Shown here one piece after another: positions 1-5,757 of a DNA stretch of 5,757 nucleotides. The position numbers were made by a program, and so were the translations under genes. How positions within the stretch are numbered: the stretch's first letter is position 1; each line of letters opens with the position of its first letter. The stretch spans positions 1 through 5,757 of the forward strand of contig JAHFUH010000370.1 of NCBI GenBank assembly GCA_023265215.1, in the 5' to 3' direction. This DNA comes from Acidobacteriota bacterium (lineage in GTDB: Bacteria > Acidobacteriota > UBA6911). The notes below the pieces were generated by a model. It searched no databases. It saw only the letters and a list, made by a program, of their open reading frames with translations, and was not told the origin of the DNA.

Positions 1-839
1 TTGTCGAACACAAACTCCATTGTGCCGGCATTCGCATAATTAACCGAGCGGGCGGCTTTTACCACAAGCTGTCCTATTTCATTCCGCAATTCAGGTGTTA
101 CGTAGGTGGATGGCGATTCCTCGATAAGTTTCTGATATCGCCGCTGGATGGAGCATTCTCTTTCCCCCAGGTGGACCACATTTCCATAATGATCCGCAAG
201 AACCTGAAACTCGATGTGCCGGGCTTCGGAAATGTACTTCTCCACATAAACTTCCCCGGATCCGAATGCTGCGAGAGCCTCGTTTTGGGCAATCTCAAGA
301 GATCCGGGAAGTTCCGCGGCGGAAGGCACAATGCGCATTCCCTTTCCGCCTCCGCCTGCTGCCGCTTTGACTATTACTGGGTATCCCATTTTCTCGACCA
401 GATTAATGGCGGAAGAAAAGGGGGCTTTAATCTTTCCCGTTCCGGGGACAACCGGCAAACCTGCCTCCATCATGGCTTTTCGAGCAGCATCCTTGTCACC
501 CATCATTCGAATTACTTCCGGAGATGGGCCGATGAAGGTGATTCCACAAGCTTCGCAGACTTCAGCGAAGTGAGCGCTCTCCGCCAAAAAACCATAGCCC
601 GGGTGAATGGCGTCAGTGTTGGTGATCTCAGCAGCGCTGATTACGGCAGGAATATTCAAATAGCTTTCAGCGCTGGGCGGAGGACCGATGCATACGGCTT
701 CATCGGCGAAGCGAACATGCAGAGAGTGCTGGTCCGCCTGGGAATAAACTGCTACCGTTGGTATTCCCAGTTCTTTGCAGGCACAGATAATGCGAAGCGC
801 TATCTCACCCCGATTTGCGATCAGAATTTTTCGGAACAT
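1..839 (-). CDS. accC: Biotin carboxylase subunit of acetyl-CoA carboxylase (partial, C-terminus beyond left edge)
   Basis: This enzyme uses ATP and bicarbonate to carboxylate the biotin carried by AccB, the first half-reaction of cytoplasmic acetyl-CoA carboxylase. Reading leftward from ATG at 837-839, 279 codons are open to the window edge, of roughly 450 usual for the family. The N-terminus MFRKILIANRGEIALRI is the hallmark biotin carboxylase opening. The HPGYGFLAE motif lies at residues 79-87. The ATP-grasp region shows Lys116, Lys158, the glycine-rich loop GGGGKGM (162-168), His208, and ERECSIQRR (226-234). The last visible block, AGTMEF (271-276), carries the metal-binding Glu275. The second metal-binding glutamate and the catalytic asparagine and arginine lie past the edge, so intactness cannot be judged. 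It follows accB by 8 bases, with AGG at 847-849 as a modest ribosome binding site. Related pyruvate or propionyl-CoA carboxylase subunits share these motifs, but the accB neighbour favours AccC. Confidence 0.96.
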   Translation of the reverse strand, partial: MFRKILIANRGEIALRIICACKELGIPTVAVYSQADQHSLHVRFADEAVCIGPPPSAESYLNIPAVISAAEITNTDAIHPGYGFLAESAHFAEVCEACGITFIGPSPEVIRMMGDKDAARKAMMEAGLPVVPGTGKIKAPFSSAINLVEKMGYPVIVKAAAGGGGKGMRIVPSAAELPGSLEIAQNEALAAFGSGEVYVEKYISEARHIEFQVLADHYGNVVHLGERECSIQRRYQKLIEESPSTYVTPELRNEIGQLVVKAARSVNYANAGTMEFVFD

Positions 840-847
840 TGATGCGC

Positions 848-1333
848 CTAACCTTGCTTTCCGGTGCGAATGCCGAAGAGCCTCTGGCCAAATTCCACCG
901 GATTGGTGTTTTCGACGTATATGCGCGCGATTTCTCCTTCCGCATCCGAAGGGATCTCATTCATGAGCTTCATCGCTTCTACTAGGCATAAGATCGAGCC
1001 TGCTTTTATGTGATCACCCAATTTGACGTAGGGCTCTACTTCGGGAGATGCCGAACGATAAAAAGTTCCGACAATAGGGGAGGTAATGATGTGAAGGTCG
1101 GCATCCTCCGGATCCTCGGAGGTCTCGACTGGCGGTTTAAAGTGTTCTATGCCTGCAGGGTGCGGAGAATCTGGCCTTGCTGCAGTGGATTGCGTTGATA
1201 GCGAAATATCGGCCGAGTCTTGAACAAGCCCTCGTTTCAGCCGCAATCGAGTTCCCGTATCTTCCAATTCAAATTCGCTGATGTCACTCTGGAGTATTTG
1301 GTGGATCAGATTTCTTACGTCATCGATATTCAT
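848..1333 (-). CDS. accB: Biotin carboxyl carrier protein of acetyl-CoA carboxylase
   Basis: AccB carries biotin between the biotin carboxylase (AccC) and the carboxyltransferase (AccAD). The 161-residue product is the usual length. Residues 1-35 form the conserved N-terminal segment (MNIDDVRNLIHQIL, then FELEDTG). Residues 36-80 are a hydrophilic linker rich in Ser, Pro and acidic residues. Residues 81-158 are the biotinyl domain, with EAMKLMNEI at 119-127 and Lys122 as the predicted biotinylation site. The segment SASPEVEPYVKLGD (94-107) matches the thumb that sets AccB apart from other biotinyl domains. The frame stays open upstream to 1528, but I chose ATG 1331-1333. It has AAAGGA 7 bases before it, it gives the family's standard N-terminus, and the extra 65 codons show no AccB-like sequence and contain a strong promoter. 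The stop is TAG, and accC begins 8 bases later. Confidence 0.95.
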   Translation of the reverse strand: MNIDDVRNLIHQILQSDISEFELEDTGTRLRLKRGLVQDSADISLSTQSTAARPDSPHPAGIEHFKPPVETSEDPEDADLHIITSPIVGTFYRSASPEVEPYVKLGDHIKAGSILCLVEAMKLMNEIPSDAEGEIARIYVENTNPVEFGQRLFGIRTGKQG

Positions 1334-1340
1334 GAGTGCA

Positions 1341-1346
1341 TCCTTT
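1341..1346 (-). promoter_or_regulatory. Ribosome binding site that fixes the accB start
   Basis: On the minus strand AAAGGA lies 7 bases before the ATG at 1331-1333. This is close to ideal Shine-Dalgarno spacing, and it supports the short 161-residue AccB over the longer open frame that starts near 1528. Confidence 0.7.
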
Positions 1347-1383
1347 GGCATAAGGCAGTTGGTCGAAACCGCCATCAACGAGT

Positions 1384-1410
1384 GCCGGATAATAGCATCA
1401 TCGATCCGGC
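1384..1410. promoter_or_regulatory. Inverted repeat overlapping the accBC promoter, possible operator
   Basis: A perfect 7-bp inverted repeat, GCCGGAT (1384-1390) and ATCCGGC (1404-1410), is separated by 13 bases. The arm centres are 20 bp apart, about two helical turns, as expected for a dimeric repressor bound to one DNA face. One arm overlaps the -10 box by two bases and the other fills the upstream spacer next to the -35 box, so a bound protein would block RNA polymerase. It does not resemble the BirA or FapR operators as I recall them. The regulator is unknown. A chance dyad of this size cannot be excluded. Confidence 0.4.
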
Positions 1411-1417
1411 TTGTCAA
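1389..1417 (-). promoter_or_regulatory. Sigma70-type promoter for accBC
   Basis: On the minus strand TTGACA (1412-1417) matches the -35 consensus exactly. It is followed by a 17-base spacer (1395-1411) and then TATTAT (1389-1394), five of six bases of the -10 consensus. A start about 7 bases beyond the -10 box would fall near 1382, giving an untranslated leader of about 49 bases before accB. The match is seen directly. That it is active, and that the host uses a sigma70-type consensus, is inferred. It implies accBC can be expressed independently of the pilus operon. Confidence 0.68.
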
Positions 1418-1536
1418 AAAGACAGGATCCTTGGGGCCTGTTAGCTGAATTGAAGGTTGCGAGGGTTGGAATCTTTGAATTATTCGTTTAAAGACACAAA
1501 GCGGCAAAGGTTCGATACATTTTGGCAAAGAAAAGA

Positions 1537-1550
1537 AGGGCGGGAGCCCT
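1537..1550 (-). terminator. Possible weak intrinsic terminator after pilQ
   Basis: In the minus-strand transcript AGGGC (1546-1550) can pair with GCCCT (1537-1541) around the 4-base loop TCCC. The pyrimidine run TCTTTTCTTT follows (about 1527-1536). It sits about 70 bases after the pilQ stop and more than 100 bases before the accBC promoter, which is where the pilus operon should end. The stem is only 5 bp and the T-tract is broken by C, so termination may be partial or absent. Confidence 0.35.
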
Positions 1551-1573
1551 GTGCCAGCGTGTTTGCACTGCTT

Positions 1574-1614
1574 AGGGCCTGCAGCAGAATGTGAATTTAT
1601 CCTGCGCAGACCCT
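1574..1614. other. Imperfect hairpin immediately downstream of pilQ
   Basis: Bases 1574-1587 can pair with 1602-1614. This gives about twelve base pairs, mostly G-C, with one mismatch (1578 against 1610), one bulged base (1583) and a 14-base loop (1588-1601). It begins about 5 bases after the pilQ stop. No T-run follows on the minus strand, so it is not a canonical intrinsic terminator. It could protect the 3' end of the pilus mRNA or assist the weaker hairpin at 1537-1550. Confidence 0.4.
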
Positions 1615-1619
1615 TCGCA

Positions 1620-4016
1620 TTACTTGATTAAACGCGGAGTGACGAAGAATAGGATTTCTTGGGTAGTTCTCGAAACGGAAGAACGGCGGAAGAGATTGCC
1701 AATGATAGGCAATGAACCCAGACCGGGCACCTTGTCTTCCTGCGTTGATTCGTCATCAATCAAAATACCCCCGATAACGGTAGTCCCTCCGTCGCTGATC
1801 AGGACCCTGGTAGTGGATTCGCTTGTTCGAATGGAAGGAACCCCATTTACATTCCTGGCGAAATCCGGAGAGTTGTTTTCAACTTTCAGATCGAGAATGA
1901 TGTTCCCTTCATACGTGATCTGCGGGGTGGCGGTAAGGGTAAGGGCTGCATTGAAAAATTGCACGGTCACCGTATTGTTGGCGACCACTGGAACTGGGAA
2001 TCGCAAACCCTGGGTTATGACGGCGGGATTGTTATTCTGAGCGGTCACCTTTGGCTGCGAGATAAGCTTGGCAAGACCTTTGCTCTCGCCTGCAGTAATC
2101 GCTGCGTCCAGAAGGAATGTGTCGAAAATATTGCCGATCGAAACTCCCATGCCACCAAATGCCTTGGTTGCGGGAAGATTTACGTTGTAATTACCTCCCG
2201 ATCCAGTACTTACGGCGCCCGAATCGCTGGATGTATCCTTTGAGGCGCCTCTGCCATTGGCGCCGGCGGCGAAAGTGCTCTGGGGCGTTGCGCTTGGACG
2301 GGTGCCGCCAATGGTTCCGAAAGTGTTTGGTCCGCCGACGGTTACCCGTTGAAGGTTCCCTTCGACGAAGCCGAACTGAAATCCTATATCGCGTGCAAAA
2401 TCGCGCGTTGCGGAAACAATGCGCGCCTCAATTTCGACCTGCGGCTGAGGCGTATCCAGCGTGTCGATAAGCTGATAGAGTTTGTCGAGCGATGACGGGA
2501 TATCGGTTAGAATTAGAGAATTAGTCCGCTCATCAACAACTGCGGTTCCTCGTACCGTTTTCTGGTCTTCAAGAGCCTTGAGGAGAGCGCTGGCTTTGGC
2601 GTAGTTCAAACGCTTTATGCGTGTTTCGAGGTCCGCGGCCAGCAGATTGGCCTTTTTAAGAGACTCCATCTGCTTAGCCTCGTTCTGGAGCGTGGACTTT
2701 CGAGCGATTCGAACTAGGTTTCCCTCCACCTGTTTATCCAGATCATTATTGATCAGTGCCGCATCAAAAATCTGGTCCCATGGGAGCTTGACTACCTTGA
2801 TTGAAATGTTTCCTTTGACTTCAGGGTCCAATACAATATTTATTCCGCCTTCTTCAGCCATCAGCCGGAAGAAATCCACCAGGGAAGTGTTGATCAGATC
2901 CAGTGTCAACGGCTGGCCGGAAAACCGGGAATTCAACTGAGCAACCGGTCTGGGGGATGGCGGATTGTAAGCTGCCACAGGTACGGAAATTGGCGCTGCC
3001 GACGCTAACAGGATTTGTGCTGGTTGAGCCTGAAGAACCTCCTGAAGAGCCTTTTCTTCAGCTTTAGAAGGTGAAGATTTCGGCAAATCGAGAACGGCGT
3101 TTGTTTTAACTGGAGCGGTTGATTGGCGAATCGCTTCCTGGTGTGGCTTTTGCTCATCATTCTTAACAGCCGCCTTGGGCAGATCGGATACGGGGCTGGA
3201 TTTTGCCGGTTGAGCCGCCGTGCGTGGTGCTTGAACTGTCGTTGGACGATTCTCCTGACTCGGCTTTGGCTCCTCGCTCTTCACAACAGCTTTGGGCCAA
3301 TCGGATAGGAGGCTCGGTTTTGCCGGCTGGGCCGCTGTGCGTGCCGCTGGAAGTGTTGTTGGTCGGTTCTCCGGACTCAGCTTTTGTTCCTCGGCTTTGC
3401 CCCCGATTTTAAGTAAATCAGGAAGAGGGTGAGCCGCAGCGGATTCAACCGGCCCGATTGTTGATTTCTGTTTTTGATCACCCTGACCTTGACGGAACAC
3501 AACACGCACGGAAGTTCGGTCCAGCGCTATTTCGTATTTCCCGTAACTCTCCGCGAGATCGAAGACCACGCGAACCGTTTTGGGATCAGAACTCTGGAAC
3601 TGGTTCAACCGAATCCGTTTTACCAATGCCGAATTTACGGGCAACAATGCCAGGTTGACTTTGTTTTCCGTATTGGAAAAATCGAGACCTAGCCTGGCCG
3701 GATTTTGCAGCATGAATTCCTTTGGCGTAAGCAATCGGTCCGTTATCAGAGTTATCGTAAGTTTTCCATCTTCCGGAGAGACTTTGATATCCGTGATCGC
3801 TCCTACCGGTGATGTTATTGATCCGGCCGGAACTCCGACTGTATTCTTCGGGGTCAGCGGTGATTGAGCCGGCTTCGAGGTTTTAGGACTTTCCTGAGCA
3901 TTCATTGCGGGAAAAGCAATCGCCAACAATATTGTCAGAATTCCTAAGCTTCCAACCTGAGCTCTTTTTAAAGCGAAATGTTTGATTCCGGTGAATCCAT
4001 TTTTCATACCAGCCAT
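1620..4016 (-). CDS. pilQ: Type IV pilus outer-membrane secretin PilQ
   Basis: PilQ forms the gated outer-membrane ring through which the pilus passes. The 798-residue product has a signal peptide (hydrophobic core about 24-37, probable cleavage after MNA at 38-40). One AMIN domain, thought to bind peptidoglycan, spans about 73-175. A Pro/Ala/Lys-rich linker with tandem repeats covers about 180-360. An N0/STN domain follows (about 366-437, LVDFFRLMAEEGGINIVLDP), then an N1 secretin_N domain (about 465-523) with DERTNSLILTDIP. The secretin core (about 525-798) opens with QVEIEARIVSATRDFARDIG and ends with VPGLGSLPIIGNLF and EILFFVTPRLIK. A Gly/Ser/Thr-rich insert lies at about 551-616. All parts of a working secretin are present. 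ATG 4014-4016 lies 1 base past the pilP stop, with AAGGA 9 bases upstream. Met4 (4005-4007) is an alternative start with its own AGGA. Many secretins have two AMIN domains, and only one is visible here. Confidence 0.96.
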   Translation of the reverse strand: MAGMKNGFTGIKHFALKRAQVGSLGILTILLAIAFPAMNAQESPKTSKPAQSPLTPKNTVGVPAGSITSPVGAITDIKVSPEDGKLTITLITDRLLTPKEFMLQNPARLGLDFSNTENKVNLALLPVNSALVKRIRLNQFQSSDPKTVRVVFDLAESYGKYEIALDRTSVRVVFRQGQGDQKQKSTIGPVESAAAHPLPDLLKIGGKAEEQKLSPENRPTTLPAARTAAQPAKPSLLSDWPKAVVKSEEPKPSQENRPTTVQAPRTAAQPAKSSPVSDLPKAAVKNDEQKPHQEAIRQSTAPVKTNAVLDLPKSSPSKAEEKALQEVLQAQPAQILLASAAPISVPVAAYNPPSPRPVAQLNSRFSGQPLTLDLINTSLVDFFRLMAEEGGINIVLDPEVKGNISIKVVKLPWDQIFDAALINNDLDKQVEGNLVRIARKSTLQNEAKQMESLKKANLLAADLETRIKRLNYAKASALLKALEDQKTVRGTAVVDERTNSLILTDIPSSLDKLYQLIDTLDTPQPQVEIEARIVSATRDFARDIGFQFGFVEGNLQRVTVGGPNTFGTIGGTRPSATPQSTFAAGANGRGASKDTSSDSGAVSTGSGGNYNVNLPATKAFGGMGVSIGNIFDTFLLDAAITAGESKGLAKLISQPKVTAQNNNPAVITQGLRFPVPVVANNTVTVQFFNAALTLTATPQITYEGNIILDLKVENNSPDFARNVNGVPSIRTSESTTRVLISDGGTTVIGGILIDDESTQEDKVPGLGSLPIIGNLFRRSSVSRTTQEILFFVTPRLIK
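3063..3392 (-). repeat. Tandem repeat in the PilQ linker (two full units and one decayed unit)
   Basis: PilQ residues 209-247 and 248-286 are two adjacent 39-residue units (117 bases each) sharing the pattern EE-K---ENRPTT----RTAAQPAK---SD-PKA-VK. A shorter third unit, residues 287-318, keeps DEQKP-QE, APVKT, and LDLPK. The units differ at many silent and amino-acid-changing positions, so the duplication is not recent. The composition (Pro, Ala, Lys, Ser, Glu) predicts a disordered spacer between the AMIN domain and the N0 domain. Confidence 0.8.
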
Positions 4017-4017
4017 C

Positions 4018-4572
4018 CTATGGTGTCCTTAGCCGCTTCGTCACATCCTGAGAAACAACTTTCCCGGATTTCATTCTGGTTTCGCGAACCAATGTAATGG
4101 AGTCGGCATCGATGGTTTTAAGATATCCATCAAACAACCTGTCTCCTTCCCGCAAGAAATAGGCGCGGGTATCCGCTCCCTGGACGATTGCCACTTTTCC
4201 ATTATTGCGAAGGGAGATCCCCTGGAGCGTTGCTTTAGCTATCAGTGTTCCGCCAATTCCGGGAGGCGGGGCGCCGCGACTCTCCTCCTCGTCCTCGTTC
4301 GATTTGTTGTTTTTCTTTGCAAGGAGTGGATTAAAAAACGGATCCTTGCGATTGCTGGGCTTGAAAGAAGACTCAAAATGCCGGATTGGTGTCTCCAATG
4401 CCGTCGGTGTGCGGTTTGCGCCGAGGGCAGGATTTTGTTTAGCATTCTGCGCCGTAGCCGAACTGCAAAGTAGAGCTATAAATATTGATGCCATGAAGCA
4501 TATTGAAACTGCCTGAAAATACTGGCGCCGATCGGATCTCGCTGTTGATCTCATAAAATTCATGACGGTCAC
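4018..4572 (-). CDS. pilP: Type IV pilus assembly protein PilP (periplasmic connector to the secretin)
   Basis: PilP links the PilN-PilO inner-membrane pair to the N0 domain of PilQ. The 184-residue product has a basic N-terminus, a hydrophobic segment (about 21-37) ending in SSATAQ, a low-complexity linker (about 42-105) with an acidic patch NEDEEES, and a C-terminal beta-rich domain (about 108-165, from GTLIAKATLQGIS to REGDRLFDGYLKTI) typical of PilP. Family members are often lipoproteins, but Cys36 is preceded by ALL, which is not a good lipobox. Signal peptidase I cleavage after ATA (39-41), or retention as a membrane anchor, looks more likely. The longest frame starts at GTG 4570-4572, which overlaps the pilO TGA by two bases in a GTGA arrangement. 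ATG 4561-4563 or ATG 4552-4554 are also possible, and no strong ribosome site decides. The gene ends 1 base before pilQ, so translation is probably coupled at both ends. Confidence 0.9.
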   Translation of the reverse strand: MTVMNFMRSTARSDRRQYFQAVSICFMASIFIALLCSSATAQNAKQNPALGANRTPTALETPIRHFESSFKPSNRKDPFFNPLLAKKNNKSNEDEEESRGAPPPGIGGTLIAKATLQGISLRNNGKVAIVQGADTRAYFLREGDRLFDGYLKTIDADSITLVRETRMKSGKVVSQDVTKRLRTP

Positions 4573-5192
4573 CGCTTTTTTGCCTTTTTTACAGGCGTGT
4601 TGTTGTCTGGCTCAGGCACTTGTTCCTCCCTGAAGACAAAGGTAGTTGCAGTGCAGCTAGCACTTAGAGTCCGGGTTGGGTCCATCGAGTTTTCAATGCC
4701 TCGGACTGAAATGGCGTCCACATTGATTAGCCGGGTTGCCTTGCCGACTTTGTCGAAAAATGTCCCCAGCCCATTGTAGTTGCCCTCCACTTCAATGGTG
4801 ATCGGCCAGTTAGAATAAAAATCCCGATTCACTATCGGCTGAGGAATAAACTTCAAGATTTTGAGATCGCTCGTTGCGGCCATTTGCTGAACGCTTCTCA
4901 GGACTGTTGGAGTTTCCTTTTGAGCGGGCAAGATGCTTCGGAGCCTGGCGAGATATTCTTCGAGCTGAGCCAATTCCTGTTTGAAACTGTTGAGCTGATT
5001 TTCGATCGCTGTCGCTTGTGCTACGGATATCTCCAGCTTGTGAATCTCGGTTTCAAGAAGATTTTGTTTTTGGACAAGATCTTTCAAGTAATAAAAATAA
5101 AACAGGATGGCCAGGCAGCCGACGAGGACGGCAAAAAGAAGAATCTGCATCGAACGGGGCAGGTTGTCGAAACGAAAATTGCTTATAACCAT
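4569..5192 (-). CDS. pilO: Type IV pilus inner-membrane alignment protein PilO
   Basis: PilO pairs with PilN in the inner membrane and helps couple the cytoplasmic motor platform to PilP and PilQ. The 207-residue product shows a short cytoplasmic N-terminus, one transmembrane helix (about 16-36, QILLFAVLVGCLAILFYFYY), a coiled coil (about 38-88, rich in Leu, Gln and Glu), and a periplasmic ferredoxin-like domain (about 90-190). That domain has the family pattern LPAQKETP, then LKILKFIPQP, then YSNWPITIEVEGNYNGLGTFF. The C-terminus is a short basic tail (VKKAKKR) encoded by two A-rich repeats. ATG 5190-5192 lies 4 bases after the pilN stop, with GGAG 7 bases upstream inside the end of pilN. 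The stop TGA overlaps the pilP GTG. Length and architecture are normal for the family. Confidence 0.95.
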   Translation of the reverse strand: MVISNFRFDNLPRSMQILLFAVLVGCLAILFYFYYLKDLVQKQNLLETEIHKLEISVAQATAIENQLNSFKQELAQLEEYLARLRSILPAQKETPTVLRSVQQMAATSDLKILKFIPQPIVNRDFYSNWPITIEVEGNYNGLGTFFDKVGKATRLINVDAISVRGIENSMDPTRTLSASCTATTFVFREEQVPEPDNNTPVKKAKKR

Positions 5193-5196
5193 TCCT

Positions 5197-5757
5197 TCAC
5201 TCCGCCTGTTGCTCTTTTGCTGCTATGCAAAGGAGCGAGAATTTCGAAGCATCTTTTTGGCTTTCAATCGACTCGAGATCCACGGTCTGGAAGAAGCCGT
5301 TTGTCGCGAGATTGCTCATGAAATCGGGAATTGCTTCGGTATGCTGTGTGTAGCCAATAATTCTAATCTGGCTGTCTTTTTGATTGAGACTTGTCAGCCA
5401 CATGGCACCGTCCTGCGGCAGGCTTTGTAGCACTTGGTTCAGAAGCACAACCGGTCCGGTCTGGGCTTCTTTCAGCTTTTCGATAACGCTGATCCTGCTA
5501 AGGCGCAGCTGTTTCATCTTTTTATATTTTTCTATTTCTTGTTGAAGCGACTGCAAGCGTGTCTCTTCGATGCGGAGCCTGTTTCTTTTTTCTGTGCTGT
5601 TTTGAATTTGCCTGTTGAGATAAAACCACCACGCACCCATCCCTCCTGCGACTAAAACGAAAATCGCAACCAGGATCAGGCCGGTTCGTGAAACTCTCGG
5701 TTTCGCGAAATTCCTGCGCACGCCTGCAGTTTGATCTCTCAGCAGATTTACTTTGAT
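5197..5757 (-). CDS. pilN: Type IV pilus inner-membrane protein PilN (start codon just beyond right edge)
   Basis: PilN joins cytoplasmic PilM to the periplasmic PilO-PilP assembly. Reading leftward from the window edge gives IKVNLLRDQTAG, the standard PilN opening minus its first residue, so the initiator codon should be the next three bases outside the window (186 visible residues). GTG at 5719-5721 could be mistaken for the start, but using it would remove the conserved motif. Counting that missing Met as residue 1, the PilM-binding motif is about residues 2-9, a transmembrane helix spans about 26-48 (TGLILVAIFVLVAGG), a Lys/Glu/Leu-rich coiled coil covers about 50-97, and a small periplasmic domain (about 100-180) includes LLNQVLQSLPQDGAMWLTSL and a block near FFQTVDLESI. 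The stop TGA at 5197-5199 is 4 bases before pilO. Length is normal for the family. Confidence 0.93.
   Translation of the reverse strand: MKVNLLRDQTAGVRRNFAKPRVSRTGLILVAIFVLVAGGMGAWWFYLNRQIQNSTEKRNRLRIEETRLQSLQQEIEKYKKMKQLRLSRISVIEKLKEAQTGPVVLLNQVLQSLPQDGAMWLTSLNQKDSQIRIIGYTQHTEAIPDFMSNLATNGFFQTVDLESIESQKDASKFSLLCIAAKEQQAE

Noticed and set aside
171..842. Long open frame on the plus strand (223 codons)
   Set aside because: It lies wholly opposite accC, whose minus-strand translation matches biotin carboxylase residue for residue through the key motifs. The plus-strand product has no recognisable domain, so it is a shadow.
1416..1440. Hairpin CAGG...CCTG followed by TCTTTTT on the minus strand, like a terminator
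   Set aside because: The stem is only 4 bp with a 10-base loop, and the T-run merges into the -35 box of the accBC promoter. It is too weak to call.
1334..1528. N-terminal extension of AccB by 65 residues
   Set aside because: The frame is open, but the extension does not look like AccB, it spans a near-consensus promoter, and a good ribosome binding site serves the internal ATG at 1331-1333.
1551..1568. Short inverted repeat GTGC...GCAC beside the pilQ hairpins
   Set aside because: The arms are only 4 bp with a 10-base loop, which is expected by chance in sequence of this size.
4242..4445. 67-codon minus-strand open frame inside pilP
   Set aside because: It is in another frame within pilP, has a composition dominated by Arg, Leu and Ser with no family resemblance, and pilP fully explains the region.
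1..5757. Mobile elements, CRISPR arrays, tRNA genes or a defence system
   Set aside because: No transposase, phage, nuclease or repeat-spacer pattern was seen on either strand. The genes are core pilus and lipid-synthesis genes with even composition.

Overview
This window reads as ordinary bacterial chromosome. It holds six genes, all on the minus strand, so transcription runs from the right edge to the left edge. Base composition is near 50% GC throughout (rough estimate by eye), and no gene looks foreign. I see no plus-strand gene, tRNA, rRNA, CRISPR array or mobile element.

Right and centre (about 1620-5757): a type IV pilus alignment and secretin operon in the order pilN, pilO, pilP, pilQ. 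The genes are packed with gaps or overlaps of 4 bases or fewer. PilN and PilO are bitopic inner-membrane proteins with a coiled coil and a small periplasmic domain. PilP is the periplasmic connector, and PilQ is the outer-membrane secretin through which the pilus leaves. PilN begins at the window edge with a motif (IKVNLLRD) that in known systems docks into cytoplasmic PilM, so pilM probably lies just beyond the right edge.

Middle-left (1334-1619): a 286-base intergenic region. It has two possible transcript-end hairpins just after pilQ. Further on, facing accB, is a near-consensus sigma70 promoter (TTGACA, 17 bases, TATTAT) carrying a 7-bp dyad that overlaps the -10 box. This divides the window into two transcription units.

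Left (1-1333): accB, the biotin carboxyl carrier protein, then accC, biotin carboxylase, cut by the left edge. Together they form the biotin carboxylase half of acetyl-CoA carboxylase, which makes malonyl-CoA for fatty acid synthesis.

Organism: a Gram-negative (diderm) bacterium with type IV pili. The pilMNOPQ cluster followed directly by accBC, with no aro genes between, and the glycine/serine-rich secretin insert recall Acidobacteriota. A deltaproteobacterial-type lineage is the main alternative. This placement is from memory of the families and is only moderately supported.

I did not find a new system. The points most worth a second look are the dyad-bearing accBC promoter, the tandem repeat in the PilQ linker, paired A-AAA-AAG slippery heptamers at the pilO/pilP junction, and a PilP without a proper lipobox.
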